Below are positions 1 to 9,142 of a stretch of DNA of 64,000 nucleotides, piece after piece; the first letter of the stretch is position 1, and each line of letters opens with the position of its first letter. Origin of the DNA: CAVVEQ01 sp963747315 (lineage in GTDB: Bacteria; Chloroflexota; Anaerolineae; Anaerolineales; Anaerolineaceae); the NCBI GenBank assembly GCA_963747315.1, contig CAVVEQ010000013.1:620001-684000 (forward strand), in the 5' to 3' direction. The position numbers and the translations under genes are program-made. The notes beneath the pieces are model-generated. The model saw nothing but the letters and a program-made list of their open reading frames with translations, did no database searches and was not told the origin of the DNA.

Positions 1-453
1 GGTTTTATCTGCGCAAACGGGGGGATTGACCATTCCAACGTGGACGGTCTGGGAAAGATCAACGAGGATCGGGTTTTACTTCTTCCGGAGGATCCTGATC
101 AATCTTCGGATAGGATTCGAAAGCATCTGGAAAGTGAAACCGGGTGCCGACTCGGAGTAATGATCATTGATTCCCATGGCCGATCCTGGAGAATGGGGAT
201 CGTCGGAGTCGCCATAGGTTTTTCCGGTCTACCCGGGTTGGTGGATATGCGAGGCCATAAAGATCTTTTTGGTTTCGAGTTAAAGGTTACCCAAGTAGCT
301 GCCGCAGACGAATTGGCTGCGGCAGCATCCCTGTTAATGGGTCAAGCCGATGAATCTCTTCCAGTTGTCCTTGCCAGAGGATTTCCTTATGCATTGCGAG
401 ATTCCTCGTTGAGGGAATTGATACGCCCATCAGATCAGGATTTATTCCGCTAA
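1..453 (+). CDS. cofE: Coenzyme F420-0:L-glutamate ligase, C-terminal part
   Basis: CofE adds gamma-linked glutamate to F420-0 using GTP. The reading frame is open from base 1, so the gene starts outside the window and about 150 C-terminal residues are seen. The first codons read GFICANGGIDHSNV, the family motif, followed by SHGRSWRMGIVGVAIG and a region rich in GFELKVTQVAAADELAAAA, typical of CofE/FbiB. An internal GTG at 40 is not the start. It lies upstream of cofD and cofC on the same strand, which supports an F420 operon. Function is confident from family motifs; the missing N-terminus prevents any check of the GTP-site residues. Confidence 0.9.
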   Translation, partial: GFICANGGIDHSNVDGLGKINEDRVLLLPEDPDQSSDRIRKHLESETGCRLGVMIIDSHGRSWRMGIVGVAIGFSGLPGLVDMRGHKDLFGFELKVTQVAAADELAAAASLLMGQADESLPVVLARGFPYALRDSSLRELIRPSDQDLFR

Positions 454-454
454 T

Positions 455-991
455 ATGAGATCTATCCTTTCCTTGATAGAGAATTCTGAGAATAGTGAAA
501 TCCACAGGATCATGGATGCTATTCGCCCATCGTTAATAGAAAAAAACCCCCTGATCTGGAAATTTCCACACATCACCTGGCATTCTGCTGAAGAGTATCA
601 ACTTCCCATTATAGAGAATTATTTACAGGTTTTATCCAATAATTGGGTAAGGACGAAGATCCGGGTAACCGGGATCGGAATGTTCACCGGGAAAACCCAG
701 GTACTTTATTTACCGGTAATTAAAACCCCATCCCTGGTGCAGATGCAAAAACAAGTCTACAAGTTCTGCAAACCGATCTCGACAAAAGCTTCCAAGTTCT
801 TTCACCCAGAAATTTGGATACCCCACATTACGATCATTTCCAATCCGAACGAGCAGTGTTCCATCCCGGATGCAGTTCATACTCTTTCGGAGATGAAAGT
901 GGATTTTGAAGTTGAGATCTATAATCTGGCACTTGGTCAGTACACAGGGGATGCAGCTGACATACTGATTGAGATTCCTTTCTCAAAATGA
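455..991 (+). CDS. 2H phosphoesterase / 2'-5' RNA ligase-like protein
   Basis: This 178-residue protein has two HxT signatures, HITWH near residue 40 and HITII near residue 125, spaced as in the 2H phosphoesterase superfamily (LigT, cyclic phosphodiesterase). Such enzymes open 2',3'-cyclic phosphates or join 2'-5' RNA ends; the substrate here is unknown. It begins one base after cofE and overlaps cofD by 4 bases (ATGA), so it is translationally coupled inside the F420 operon. A role in F420 metabolism is only suggested by that position. The family is assigned from the two motifs and the length. Confidence 0.75.
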   Translation: MRSILSLIENSENSEIHRIMDAIRPSLIEKNPLIWKFPHITWHSAEEYQLPIIENYLQVLSNNWVRTKIRVTGIGMFTGKTQVLYLPVIKTPSLVQMQKQVYKFCKPISTKASKFFHPEIWIPHITIISNPNEQCSIPDAVHTLSEMKVDFEVEIYNLALGQYTGDAADILIEIPFSK

Positions 992-1941
992 TTTCAGCAC
1001 CAAAAATCGTGGTTCTTTCTGGCGGGGTTGGTGGAGCTAAATTCGCCGATGGCCTCTACCGTGTTCTCCCGAAGGGACTCCTGACTGTCATCGTTAATAC
1101 TGGCGATGATTTTTCAGCATTTGGATTAGCCATCTCACCTGATGTGGATACCGTTTGCTACGCGTTAGCCGAAATAGCGAATCCAGATACGGGTTGGGGC
1201 CAGGCAAATGAATCCTGGAACGCTCTGGAATCAATAAAGCGTCTGGACGGCCCGATTTGGTTTAAGCTGGGTGATAAAGACCTGGGTACCCACTTGGAAA
1301 GGACAAGAATGCTTTCCGAGGGTTTCTCCCTATCAGAAGTGATTATCCGCTTCTGTTCGAAGTGGAAAATTCAAGCCAGAGTTCTCCCCATGAGCAATCA
1401 GCCAGTTCACACCATGGTGAAAACCAGCGAATATGGAAAGATACCATTTCAGGAATATTTTGTGGCCAAGAATTGCGAACCTCGCGTAATTGGCTTTGCA
1501 TTCGAAGGAATTAATAATGCCCAGCCAGCGCCAGGTTTACTTGATGAGATAAGAAAAGCAGACGCTGTGCTCATAGCTCCATCCAATCCTCTGGTTAGCA
1601 TAAATCCTATTCTCGCTATCCAGGGCGTAAGCGACGAAATACGAAAAAAGGAAAAGGTGATCGCTGTGTCTCCGATTATCGGCGGGAAAACGATCAAAGG
1701 ACCGCTTGGAAAGATGTATTCCGAATTAGGGAAGGAACCTTCAACCGTTACAGTGGCAGATGGTTACCGGGGAATAATTACAGGATATATTATGGATAAA
1801 TTCGACAGTACCCTGGAAAAACAAGTGAGCCAGTGGGATATAATCACTATGCTGACCGACACCGTTATGAAATCTATTACAGACCGGGTCAGTCTTGCTG
1901 AACAAACGCTGGCTTTTTTGGATAGGGAGTTCTCAAGATAA
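988..1941 (+). CDS. cofD: 2-phospho-L-lactate transferase
   Basis: CofD transfers the activated phospholactate (or phosphoenolpyruvate) moiety to Fo, giving F420-0 or its dehydro form. The N-terminus carries the nucleotide-binding motif VVLSGGVGGAKFADGL, then VNTGDDF and a long region containing SPDVDTVCYALA, all diagnostic. At 317 residues it has the usual length. The start overlaps the upstream 2H phosphoesterase by 4 bases and cofC follows after 3 bases. Nothing is missing. Confidence 0.95.
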   Translation: MISAPKIVVLSGGVGGAKFADGLYRVLPKGLLTVIVNTGDDFSAFGLAISPDVDTVCYALAEIANPDTGWGQANESWNALESIKRLDGPIWFKLGDKDLGTHLERTRMLSEGFSLSEVIIRFCSKWKIQARVLPMSNQPVHTMVKTSEYGKIPFQEYFVAKNCEPRVIGFAFEGINNAQPAPGLLDEIRKADAVLIAPSNPLVSINPILAIQGVSDEIRKKEKVIAVSPIIGGKTIKGPLGKMYSELGKEPSTVTVADGYRGIITGYIMDKFDSTLEKQVSQWDIITMLTDTVMKSITDRVSLAEQTLAFLDREFSR

Positions 1942-1944
1942 TCC

Positions 1945-2568
1945 ATGGCTCTTTGGGTCATCGTTCCTGTGAAATCCATTCACAACGGCAAGTCAAGACT
2001 GGCCGGCGTTCTTTCCTGTGAGGACCGGGAGAGATTGAATCTCTCAATGCTTACAAATCTCCTGCAAACTTTGAAAGATTTGGATCAAATCACAGGAGTT
2101 CTGACCATCAGCCAGGATAAATTGGTTCAAGATTTGACGGATTCCTATGGTTTCAATTTTCATTTGGAACAAAAACCGTATTCCCTGAATAATGCCATCA
2201 AAACAGCTTGCAAAGAATGCCTAAATATGGGAGCCTCGGAAGTATTGATTCTTCCAGCCGACCTGCCAATGATCAACAAACATTCTTTGCAAATTATCCT
2301 TGAAAAGAACACCGACCCACCTGTAGTGGTGATCACGCCAGACCGACGATGGGAAGGCACAAACTCACTCCTCATCAATCCAAACAACGGATTCGAGTTT
2401 CGGTTTGGCGAGAATTCATTTTTTCTGCATAAAGAAATAGCTCATGCGCTAGATTACCGGGTAGAAATCATCTCAGACCCGGGAATGGAATTGGATCTTG
2501 ATCTACCGGAGGATTGGGACCTGTACCAGGGACTGATCAAAAAAAACCTAACACCAAGTGGAGGATGA
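1945..2568 (+). CDS. cofC: 2-phospho-L-lactate guanylyltransferase
   Basis: CofC couples phospholactate or phosphoenolpyruvate to GTP and makes the activated substrate for CofD. The 207-residue product has the nucleotidyltransferase layout: VPVKSIHNGKSRLAGVL at the N-terminus (nucleotide-binding loop) and LPADLPMI near residue 108 (metal-binding Asp pair). It is the third F420 gene in the operon and sits directly after cofD. The precise 3-carbon substrate cannot be told from sequence. Confidence 0.92.
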   Translation: MALWVIVPVKSIHNGKSRLAGVLSCEDRERLNLSMLTNLLQTLKDLDQITGVLTISQDKLVQDLTDSYGFNFHLEQKPYSLNNAIKTACKECLNMGASEVLILPADLPMINKHSLQIILEKNTDPPVVVITPDRRWEGTNSLLINPNNGFEFRFGENSFFLHKEIAHALDYRVEIISDPGMELDLDLPEDWDLYQGLIKKNLTPSGG

Positions 2569-2571
2569 AAA

Positions 2572-3570
2572 ATGCCAGAAAGAGTTGCTTTATACCTTCA
2601 AGACGCCCACAACCTGAGGGACGGATTGGATTTTGTCCGGTATGCAGAAGAACGAGGGTTTGAAGCTGTGTGGCAGGCGGAGAGCCGCCTGGTGCGTGAC
2701 GCAATTGTCCCCATGGCAGCCTACGCGGCGGTTACTGACAAAATCAAAGTCGGATCCGGTGTTATCAATAACTGGACCAGGAACATAGGTCTTCTCGCTT
2801 CAACATTTCTCACACTGGACGACCTGGCACCTGATCGAATTATATGTGGTATCGGCGCCTGGTGGGACCCGCTGGCAAAAAATGTGGGAATCAACCGCGC
2901 AAAACCGCTTACTGCAATGAAAGAAACCATCACGGTGATGAAACGGTTGTTGAACATGGAAAGAGTTACTTTCGATGGAGAATTTGTTCACGTCAATGGT
3001 ATTGAACTAGATGTGGTTCACGGACGGCGCGAACCTCGTAACGTACCCATCATGATCGGTGCAACTGGGGATCAAATGATGGAAATGACCGGGGAGCTCG
3101 CGGATGGCGTGGTGTTAAATTACTGCGTGCCGCCCGAATACAATCTGAAAGCCCTGGACCTCCTGGCTGCAGGTGCAAAAAAGGCCAATCGCGATTTTGA
3201 CGCCATCGACCGTCCGCAGTTGGTGGTCTGTTCCGTGGACCATGACCACGACAAGGCCATTGATACCACCCGGGGATTGCTAACCCAGTATCTTGCCCAG
3301 CAACCCCATATCGCAAAAGCCTCTGGTGTATCGCAGGAGATCGTCACGCAGATCCAATCCATTCTTGGGTGGCCTGCGACTCACGAGCAAATCCAGAAAG
3401 CCAAGCACCTTGTTCCGGAAGAGCTTGTACTCAGGATCACTGCTTCCGGTACCCCGGAAGAAGCTCGCCGTAAAGTGGATGAATATCGAAAAAATGGCTG
3501 CACCTGTCCGATTATGTACCCCGTGGGTGGGGATGTGAAACTTTTGATTGATACCTTTGCTCAGAAATGA
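2572..3570 (+). CDS. F420-dependent LLM-class oxidoreductase (MER-like)
   Basis: A 332-residue luciferase-like monooxygenase-fold protein. The barrel begins VALYLQDAHNLRDGLDFVRYAEERGFEAVW and contains KVGSGVINNWTRNIG and IIGCGIGAWWDP-like segments typical of methylenetetrahydromethanopterin reductase and F420-dependent dehydrogenases. Placement directly after cofEDC suggests it uses F420H2 rather than FMN; this is an inference. A GGAGG ribosome site lies just before the ATG. The stop overlaps the start of the next gene by 4 bases. The substrate is unknown. Confidence 0.8.
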   Translation: MPERVALYLQDAHNLRDGLDFVRYAEERGFEAVWQAESRLVRDAIVPMAAYAAVTDKIKVGSGVINNWTRNIGLLASTFLTLDDLAPDRIICGIGAWWDPLAKNVGINRAKPLTAMKETITVMKRLLNMERVTFDGEFVHVNGIELDVVHGRREPRNVPIMIGATGDQMMEMTGELADGVVLNYCVPPEYNLKALDLLAAGAKKANRDFDAIDRPQLVVCSVDHDHDKAIDTTRGLLTQYLAQQPHIAKASGVSQEIVTQIQSILGWPATHEQIQKAKHLVPEELVLRITASGTPEEARRKVDEYRKNGCTCPIMYPVGGDVKLLIDTFAQK

Positions 3571-4043
3571 GAAAACAAGCAAATTCTGAAGACTGTTTCG
3601 TGTGCGGCCTCTTGAATCCTTCCGGACTTAAATTATCATTCCATGAACATCCGGATGGGACTGTAAGGTCAAATTTGATGATTCGACCGGATTACCAGGG
3701 TTGGCCTGGAATTGCACATGGAGGCATTATCGCAACTCTACTGGATGAAGTAACTGCCCGGGTTTACATGAACGATTCAACCGATAATCGATTAATGGTT
3801 ACCGGGAAACTGGAGATCCGGTACAGAAAACCCGTTCCAATTGGTGAGATGATCGAAGTGATCGGTATCCCAATGGGCGAGAGCGGACGGACTGCCACCG
3901 CCAGGGGTGAATTGCGGGATTCGCAGGGTGGATTATTGGCTGAAGCCATAACAACGATGGTTCAAGCCCCCGATGAATTGATAAAGCAGTTGGATTTGGA
4001 TTCCCGCAAATGGGTTCAAGCTCCTGATGAGGATGAAAGATGA
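3567..4043 (+). CDS. PaaI-family hotdog thioesterase
   Basis: A 158-residue single hotdog-domain protein. The N-terminal CFVCGLLNPSGLKL and the helix segment WPGIAHGGIIATLLDEV, with the catalytic-type HGG and Asp/Glu, are the PaaI/YbgC-like thioesterase signatures. These enzymes hydrolyse acyl-CoA thioesters. It is coupled by 4-base overlaps to both the upstream oxidoreductase and the downstream FAD subunit, so it belongs to the same transcript as the molybdenum hydroxylase. Its substrate cannot be told from sequence. Confidence 0.82.
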   Translation: MRKQANSEDCFVCGLLNPSGLKLSFHEHPDGTVRSNLMIRPDYQGWPGIAHGGIIATLLDEVTARVYMNDSTDNRLMVTGKLEIRYRKPVPIGEMIEVIGIPMGESGRTATARGELRDSQGGLLAEAITTMVQAPDELIKQLDLDSRKWVQAPDEDER

Positions 4044-4804
4044 TTATTGAATACTTGCGACCAGATACCCTTGAAGAGGCAATCAATCTTCTTAATCGTC
4101 GGGAACCCAAGTCTATCCCGCTCGGTGGTGGAACCAACCTGGCACAGAAAAGATCTGATGATGCAATTGCAGTGATCGATTTGCAGGCGCTCGGAATGCG
4201 TGAAATCGTGCTCAAGAATGGCTATCTAGAGATAGGCGCGAATGTCACTTTACAACGAATCTATGATTCCCCACAAGTACCTGCTGCGATTCGGGCTTCT
4301 GTTGCCCGAGAGGGAAATTTCAACCTTCGTCAAATGGCAACAATCGGAGGTACCGTTGCATCATCAGATTGCGGATCACCATTTGTGGCACTACTGCAGG
4401 CAGGTGATGCGGAAATCATCTGGGAACCCGGGCACGAACCATTCAAATTGATAGAATTCACCCCGGTTTTTCGCCGAGATCATCCAGGGTTTATCTCCAG
4501 TTTAAAGATCCCGCTTCCTTCGAAATTCGCCATGGAAAGTGTAAGCCGTACACCATTAAGTGAATCGATTCTTTGCGTCTGCGGCGCACAAAATCAAGCA
4601 GGGAATACCAGGATATTAATCGCTGATTCATCCAAATCACTCGCCGGAGTCATCTTTGAAGGAGCTTTGCAACCTGGAAAACCAGACCCCATCATGCTTG
4701 CATCTAATTGGGTCGAAAATGGGAACATCCGTGATCCATATTTGGGAAATGTTCTTGGCGAATTGATCGATCGTTTATTAACCGAGTTGCGAAAGGAGGG
4801 GTAA
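4040..4804 (+). CDS. FAD-binding subunit of molybdenum hydroxylase
   Basis: A CoxM/XdhB-type flavoprotein of 254 residues that passes electrons from the iron-sulfur clusters to its acceptor. Signatures are SIPLGGGTNLAQ near residue 30 (FAD pyrophosphate loop) and NFNLRQMATIGGTVASSDCGSP near 100. The C-terminal domain is shorter than in many homologues. It is separate here, whereas the partner 2Fe-2S and Mo domains are fused in the next gene, which starts one base after the stop with an AAAGGAGG site. Confidence 0.88.
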   Translation: MIIEYLRPDTLEEAINLLNRREPKSIPLGGGTNLAQKRSDDAIAVIDLQALGMREIVLKNGYLEIGANVTLQRIYDSPQVPAAIRASVAREGNFNLRQMATIGGTVASSDCGSPFVALLQAGDAEIIWEPGHEPFKLIEFTPVFRRDHPGFISSLKIPLPSKFAMESVSRTPLSESILCVCGAQNQAGNTRILIADSSKSLAGVIFEGALQPGKPDPIMLASNWVENGNIRDPYLGNVLGELIDRLLTELRKEG

Positions 4805-4805
4805 G

Positions 4806-7790
4806 ATGGCAAAGATTCAATTGATCATCAACCATAAATCGGTTTCTGTCGATTGCCTCCCATCTGATACCCTTTTGGACGTCCTTCGGAGAAACGGATT
4901 TTTCGGGGTCAAATCTGGTGGATGCCAAAAAGGGGAGTGCGGTGCGTGCGCTGTTCTCATGGATGGTAAACCAGTAAATTCCTGCAGTATGCTGGCAATG
5001 CAAGCACAGGGTCATTTAATTGGAACAATTGAAGGTTTGGGTGACCACCCACAGAAAGGGTGGAAAGAAAGTCCTGGTTTGGATGTAATCCAGCAGGCTT
5101 TCATTCAAACCGGCGCGATTCAATGTGGTTATTGCACACCTGCTATGATCCTCGCGGTTCGATCTCTCCTGGATCAGAATCCAAATCCTACCGAAGCTGA
5201 GGTTCGGAAATATCTCTCTGGGATCTTGTGCCGCTGCACGGGTTACCAGAAACCAGTTCAGGCTGCTTTGCTGGCTGCAAGCATAATACGGGGTGAAACA
5301 GATCTAGGAGAAATCCTGTCGTTCCCACCAGGGACAGTCGCATCTCCTTTACCGAATGAAGAAAAAACTGATAATAGATCAGGTACCGGCGACCTGCTCA
5401 CATCCCAAAAAGTACTACCGAAGATCCATCTCCCTACAGATAAAGTTGAATATCAACAAGTGGGGAAACCGGAACCGAAAGTGGATGCCATCAAGCTTGC
5501 ACAAGGGAAACCAGCATTCACCGCTGATATTGAATTAAGGGGTTTGCTTTTTGCAAAAGTGCTTCACAGCCCATACGCGCATGCCCGGATAAAATCCATT
5601 CAAACCGAGAGAGCCAAAGCATTACCCGGAGTAGAGGCTGTGCTGACCTGGCAGGATATTCCCCGGGTTATCTATTCCACCGCAGGGCAATCCGATCCTA
5701 TCCCGGGCCCGCTGGATGCATTCTCCCTGGATAACAAGGTTCGATTCGTGGGGGATCGGGTCGCATTTGTGGCTGCAGAGACTGAACTAATTGCGGAAAA
5801 AGCACTTGAATTGATAGATGTCGAGTATGAAGTTATGCCCCATATTCTGGATTCCCGCGATGCCATGAAATCCGGCGCTATCCAAATCCATGATGAACCA
5901 GAACTGGTGCCGTTCGCAGACTCGGACGCAAGCCAGAACTTAGCAGCCAGAATCAGAATAGATATCGGGGATGTTGAAAAAGGATTTTCCGAAGCGGATG
6001 AAGTTTTCGAGGGGGATTACGAAGTATCCAAAGTCCAACAGGCGCATATTGAACCGCATGTAGTCATCACTTATTGGGATGAAGACGACCGATTGGTCAT
6101 CCGCTCCAGCACCCAGGTGCCCTTCCACATTCGCCGGATCCTGGCGCCAGTCCTGAATTTGCCGGTTAAACGAATCCGGGTGATCAAACCCCGGATAGGA
6201 GGGGGATTTGGCGGTAAACAGGAGATATTGATGGAGGATGTGGCTGCTCACCTTACAATCGCCACTGGTAGACCAGTCAAGTATGAATTCACCCGGTCTG
6301 AAGAATTCAGCGCTTCCCGCTCACGGCATCCCATGCGTATCCATATGAAAACAGGTGTGAAAAAAGATGGAACCATCACTGCAAACTCGATGACTGTTCT
6401 TAGCGATACTGGTGCGTATGGCTGCCATGCACTGACAGTCACCGGGAATACCGGTCACAAATCCATGGCACTATATGTAGGGGATGGATTCTATCGTCAG
6501 GCACCAAATATCCGTTTCCATGCAGATGTCGTTTATACCAATACGCCCCCTTCAGGCGCGTTTCGGGGGTATGGTGTACCCCAGGGATTTTGGGCGGTGG
6601 AAAGGCACATGGAAACCATCGCGGTTGCACTTGGTTTAAACCCGATTGATTTCCGGTTGAAAAATACTTTACGTTCGGGTGAATTGCATCCATTCAGCAC
6701 TTCCTGGAGCGAAGGCCGCGAGCCCCGCCCGGAAACAGTTCACACGGTGGGTTTGGAAGATTGCGTCCGAAAAGGGATGGAGCTGATAGGCTGGGAGCAG
6801 AAATTTGGTAATCCTGTTTGGCAATCCATCCCTGGTAAACCCTGGCTCAAACGAGGTATTGGGATTGCCACAGTCATGCAGGGTACAGCGATTCCTTACC
6901 TGGATATGGGCGGCGCGAGCATCAAGATGAATGACGATGGGTCGTTTAATTTATTGATCGGAGCCACAGACCTGGGAACAGGGTCCGATACAGTATTAGG
7001 ACAAATGGCAGCAGAGATCCTAGGTGTACCAACCGAGGATATTATCGTCTATTCCTCCGATACTGATTTCACCCCCTTTGATAAAGGCGCGTACGCTTCT
7101 TCCACAACCTATATCTCCGGAACAGCGGTCTGTAAAGCTGCTGACCAGGTGGCGGAGAAAATCCGGCGACGAGCTGCTTCTATGTTGGAAGGTGATCCCT
7201 CAGAGATAGTCCTGCGAGGGGCTTATGCGAGCCTGCCTAATGGACGCAGCGTTAGTTTTGCTGAAATCGCTCTGGACTCTTTACACCACAATAACCAGGA
7301 ACAGATAATGGCAGTGGCTTCGTATATGTCCCCGGTTTCCCCGCCGCCATTCGCTGCGCAGTTTGCTGAGGTGACCGTGGATACCAAAACGGGTCAACTC
7401 TGGGTAGACCGCCTGGTAATGGCGGTGGACTCCGGAATGATCATCAATCCGCTTACCGCCTCCGGTCAGATTGAGGGAGGCATGTCCCAGGCGCTTGGTT
7501 ACGCGGTTTGTGAAGAAATGACCTTTGATGAAAATGGATGCATCCATCAGCAGGATCTGGATCGCTACCATATCTTCCGGGCTGACGAAATGCCGCAGAT
7601 GGAAGTGATCTTCATTGAAACCTTCGAGCCGAGTCATCCATTCGGAGTTAAGGCTGTAGCGGAGATCCCTCTGGATGGAGTCGCCCCGGCGGTTGGAAAT
7701 GCTGTCCGGAATGCCTGTGGTGCAGATGTATCCAGTATCCCCATCACACCGGAAAAAATTTGGGGTTCAATGAATAGGGAAAACAAGTGA
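4806..7790 (+). CDS. Fused 2Fe-2S / molybdopterin subunit of molybdenum hydroxylase
   Basis: A 994-residue catalytic polypeptide of the xanthine dehydrogenase family. Residues about 1-165 hold two [2Fe-2S] domains: CQKGECGACAV (plant-ferredoxin type), CGYCTPAM and CRCTGYQKP. After a linker, residues about 220-990 form the Mo-cofactor domain with RIGGGFGGKQ, PPSGAFRGYGVPQG and a C-terminal AVAEIPL that supplies the likely active-site Glu. Normally these are separate subunits, so the order FeS-Mo in one chain is notable. The substrate (purine, nicotinate or another heterocycle) cannot be read from sequence. Nearby yqeB/yqeC suggest a selenium-modified Mo site. Confidence 0.9.
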   Translation: MAKIQLIINHKSVSVDCLPSDTLLDVLRRNGFFGVKSGGCQKGECGACAVLMDGKPVNSCSMLAMQAQGHLIGTIEGLGDHPQKGWKESPGLDVIQQAFIQTGAIQCGYCTPAMILAVRSLLDQNPNPTEAEVRKYLSGILCRCTGYQKPVQAALLAASIIRGETDLGEILSFPPGTVASPLPNEEKTDNRSGTGDLLTSQKVLPKIHLPTDKVEYQQVGKPEPKVDAIKLAQGKPAFTADIELRGLLFAKVLHSPYAHARIKSIQTERAKALPGVEAVLTWQDIPRVIYSTAGQSDPIPGPLDAFSLDNKVRFVGDRVAFVAAETELIAEKALELIDVEYEVMPHILDSRDAMKSGAIQIHDEPELVPFADSDASQNLAARIRIDIGDVEKGFSEADEVFEGDYEVSKVQQAHIEPHVVITYWDEDDRLVIRSSTQVPFHIRRILAPVLNLPVKRIRVIKPRIGGGFGGKQEILMEDVAAHLTIATGRPVKYEFTRSEEFSASRSRHPMRIHMKTGVKKDGTITANSMTVLSDTGAYGCHALTVTGNTGHKSMALYVGDGFYRQAPNIRFHADVVYTNTPPSGAFRGYGVPQGFWAVERHMETIAVALGLNPIDFRLKNTLRSGELHPFSTSWSEGREPRPETVHTVGLEDCVRKGMELIGWEQKFGNPVWQSIPGKPWLKRGIGIATVMQGTAIPYLDMGGASIKMNDDGSFNLLIGATDLGTGSDTVLGQMAAEILGVPTEDIIVYSSDTDFTPFDKGAYASSTTYISGTAVCKAADQVAEKIRRRAASMLEGDPSEIVLRGAYASLPNGRSVSFAEIALDSLHHNNQEQIMAVASYMSPVSPPPFAAQFAEVTVDTKTGQLWVDRLVMAVDSGMIINPLTASGQIEGGMSQALGYAVCEEMTFDENGCIHQQDLDRYHIFRADEMPQMEVIFIETFEPSHPFGVKAVAEIPLDGVAPAVGNAVRNACGADVSSIPITPEKIWGSMNRENK

Positions 7791-9142
7791 GTGATACATC
7801 AGCACACGTTTATGTAACCGGTCATGTTAATCCGGATACAGACTCAATCGCAGCTGCACTTGGGTACGCATGGCTATTGAAGGAACGGGATGGATTAGAT
7901 ACCATTGCCACCAGGGCTGGAGCGGTCAATCCGCAAACCTCATGGGTGTTGAAGTATTTACAGGTGGATCCACCTATTTTGCTCACAGATGCGTCACCCA
8001 GGTTTGAATCCGTTATGCGCCGCATGGATACAACGACACCTGATAAACCACTCCGTGAAGCCTGGTTGATCGCCAATCGTACCGGCGGAATCGCACCTGT
8101 TTTAAATCCAGACCGAAGCCCATTTGGTTTAATTACCGGACGCAGCCTATTCGGTTTTCTCAGCCGCCAGGTCGGACCAAATCCCCACATGAATAACCTA
8201 AAAGTTACCGATATTCTTGATTTGCCTTGTTCCGAAGCAGCTGACCGTAACGTGAGCCAATTCCAGGCGTCAACTCGTATACGGGATGTAATCAATCGAG
8301 TGCTGAGGACCGAAGGGGATGAATTCTGGGTGCTGGATGATGACCATAAATACGCAGGCATCTGCCGTCAAAAAGATCTGCTCGAACCTCCCCGCCTGCG
8401 AATCGTTTTAGTGGATCATAATGAAGCCCAGCAATCGGTGGCATCTTTGGATGAGGCGGAGTTGATCGAAATCCTGGATCACCATCGACTCGGTAACCCG
8501 CCAACCCACACTCCAATCCGATTTACAGTTGATATTGTGGGGTCAACCAGTACGCTGATTTCTGAACTTACCGAAGAGGCGGGATTAAGCCTGCCACCGA
8601 AACTTGCCGGTGTATTGATGGCCGGCCTGCTTTCCGATACACTCATACTGACCTCTCCTACAACCACCACACGGGATAAAAAAGCTGCAGTACGACTTGC
8701 CCGATGGGCATTTATTGCTGGTTCGGTGCTTGAAGGCGAAACGATCGAGACTTTCGGGCAAAAGATACTCTCTGCGAGCGCTGGATTGGGTTCAAGACCT
8801 GCCGGCGAGCTTGTTATTCAGGATATGAAAATTTATTCCAGCGAACGGACAAGATTCGCGATCTCCCAGATTGAAGTCAACGATATGTACGAGATCGGTG
8901 AAAATGTACATGTGCTTGAAGATTCTCTAAAAAGCCTTAAAATTAAAGAGAATCTTGATTTTGCCATGCTGATGGTCACGGATGTCGTCCAATCCGCCAG
9001 CCGCATTATCCTGATAGATCCACCCGGTGAATTGGGTGATCTACCATACAATCCTTTGCCTGATGGAACATACCTGGCGGAGGGCGTTGTATCAAGGAAA
9101 AAGCAACTTTTACCTGTAGTTCTAGGTTTATTGGAGAATTAA
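7787..9142 (+). CDS. CBS-domain manganese-dependent inorganic pyrophosphatase (DHH family)
   Basis: The product is 451 residues with a DHH phosphoesterase core split by an insert. VTGHVNPDTDSIAAAL at the N-terminus gives the first metal ligands, and LVDHNEAQQ plus EILDHHRLG near residues 210-235 give the DHH motif. Between them, residues about 70-190 look like a CBS-domain pair, as in family II CBS-pyrophosphatases regulated by adenine nucleotides. A DHHA2 domain forms the C-terminus. GTG start, overlapping the Mo subunit stop by 4 bases. Co-transcription with hydroxylase genes suggests it removes PPi made by cofactor nucleotidylation (inference). Confidence 0.82.
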   Translation: MSDTSAHVYVTGHVNPDTDSIAAALGYAWLLKERDGLDTIATRAGAVNPQTSWVLKYLQVDPPILLTDASPRFESVMRRMDTTTPDKPLREAWLIANRTGGIAPVLNPDRSPFGLITGRSLFGFLSRQVGPNPHMNNLKVTDILDLPCSEAADRNVSQFQASTRIRDVINRVLRTEGDEFWVLDDDHKYAGICRQKDLLEPPRLRIVLVDHNEAQQSVASLDEAELIEILDHHRLGNPPTHTPIRFTVDIVGSTSTLISELTEEAGLSLPPKLAGVLMAGLLSDTLILTSPTTTTRDKKAAVRLARWAFIAGSVLEGETIETFGQKILSASAGLGSRPAGELVIQDMKIYSSERTRFAISQIEVNDMYEIGENVHVLEDSLKSLKIKENLDFAMLMVTDVVQSASRIILIDPPGELGDLPYNPLPDGTYLAEGVVSRKKQLLPVVLGLLEN

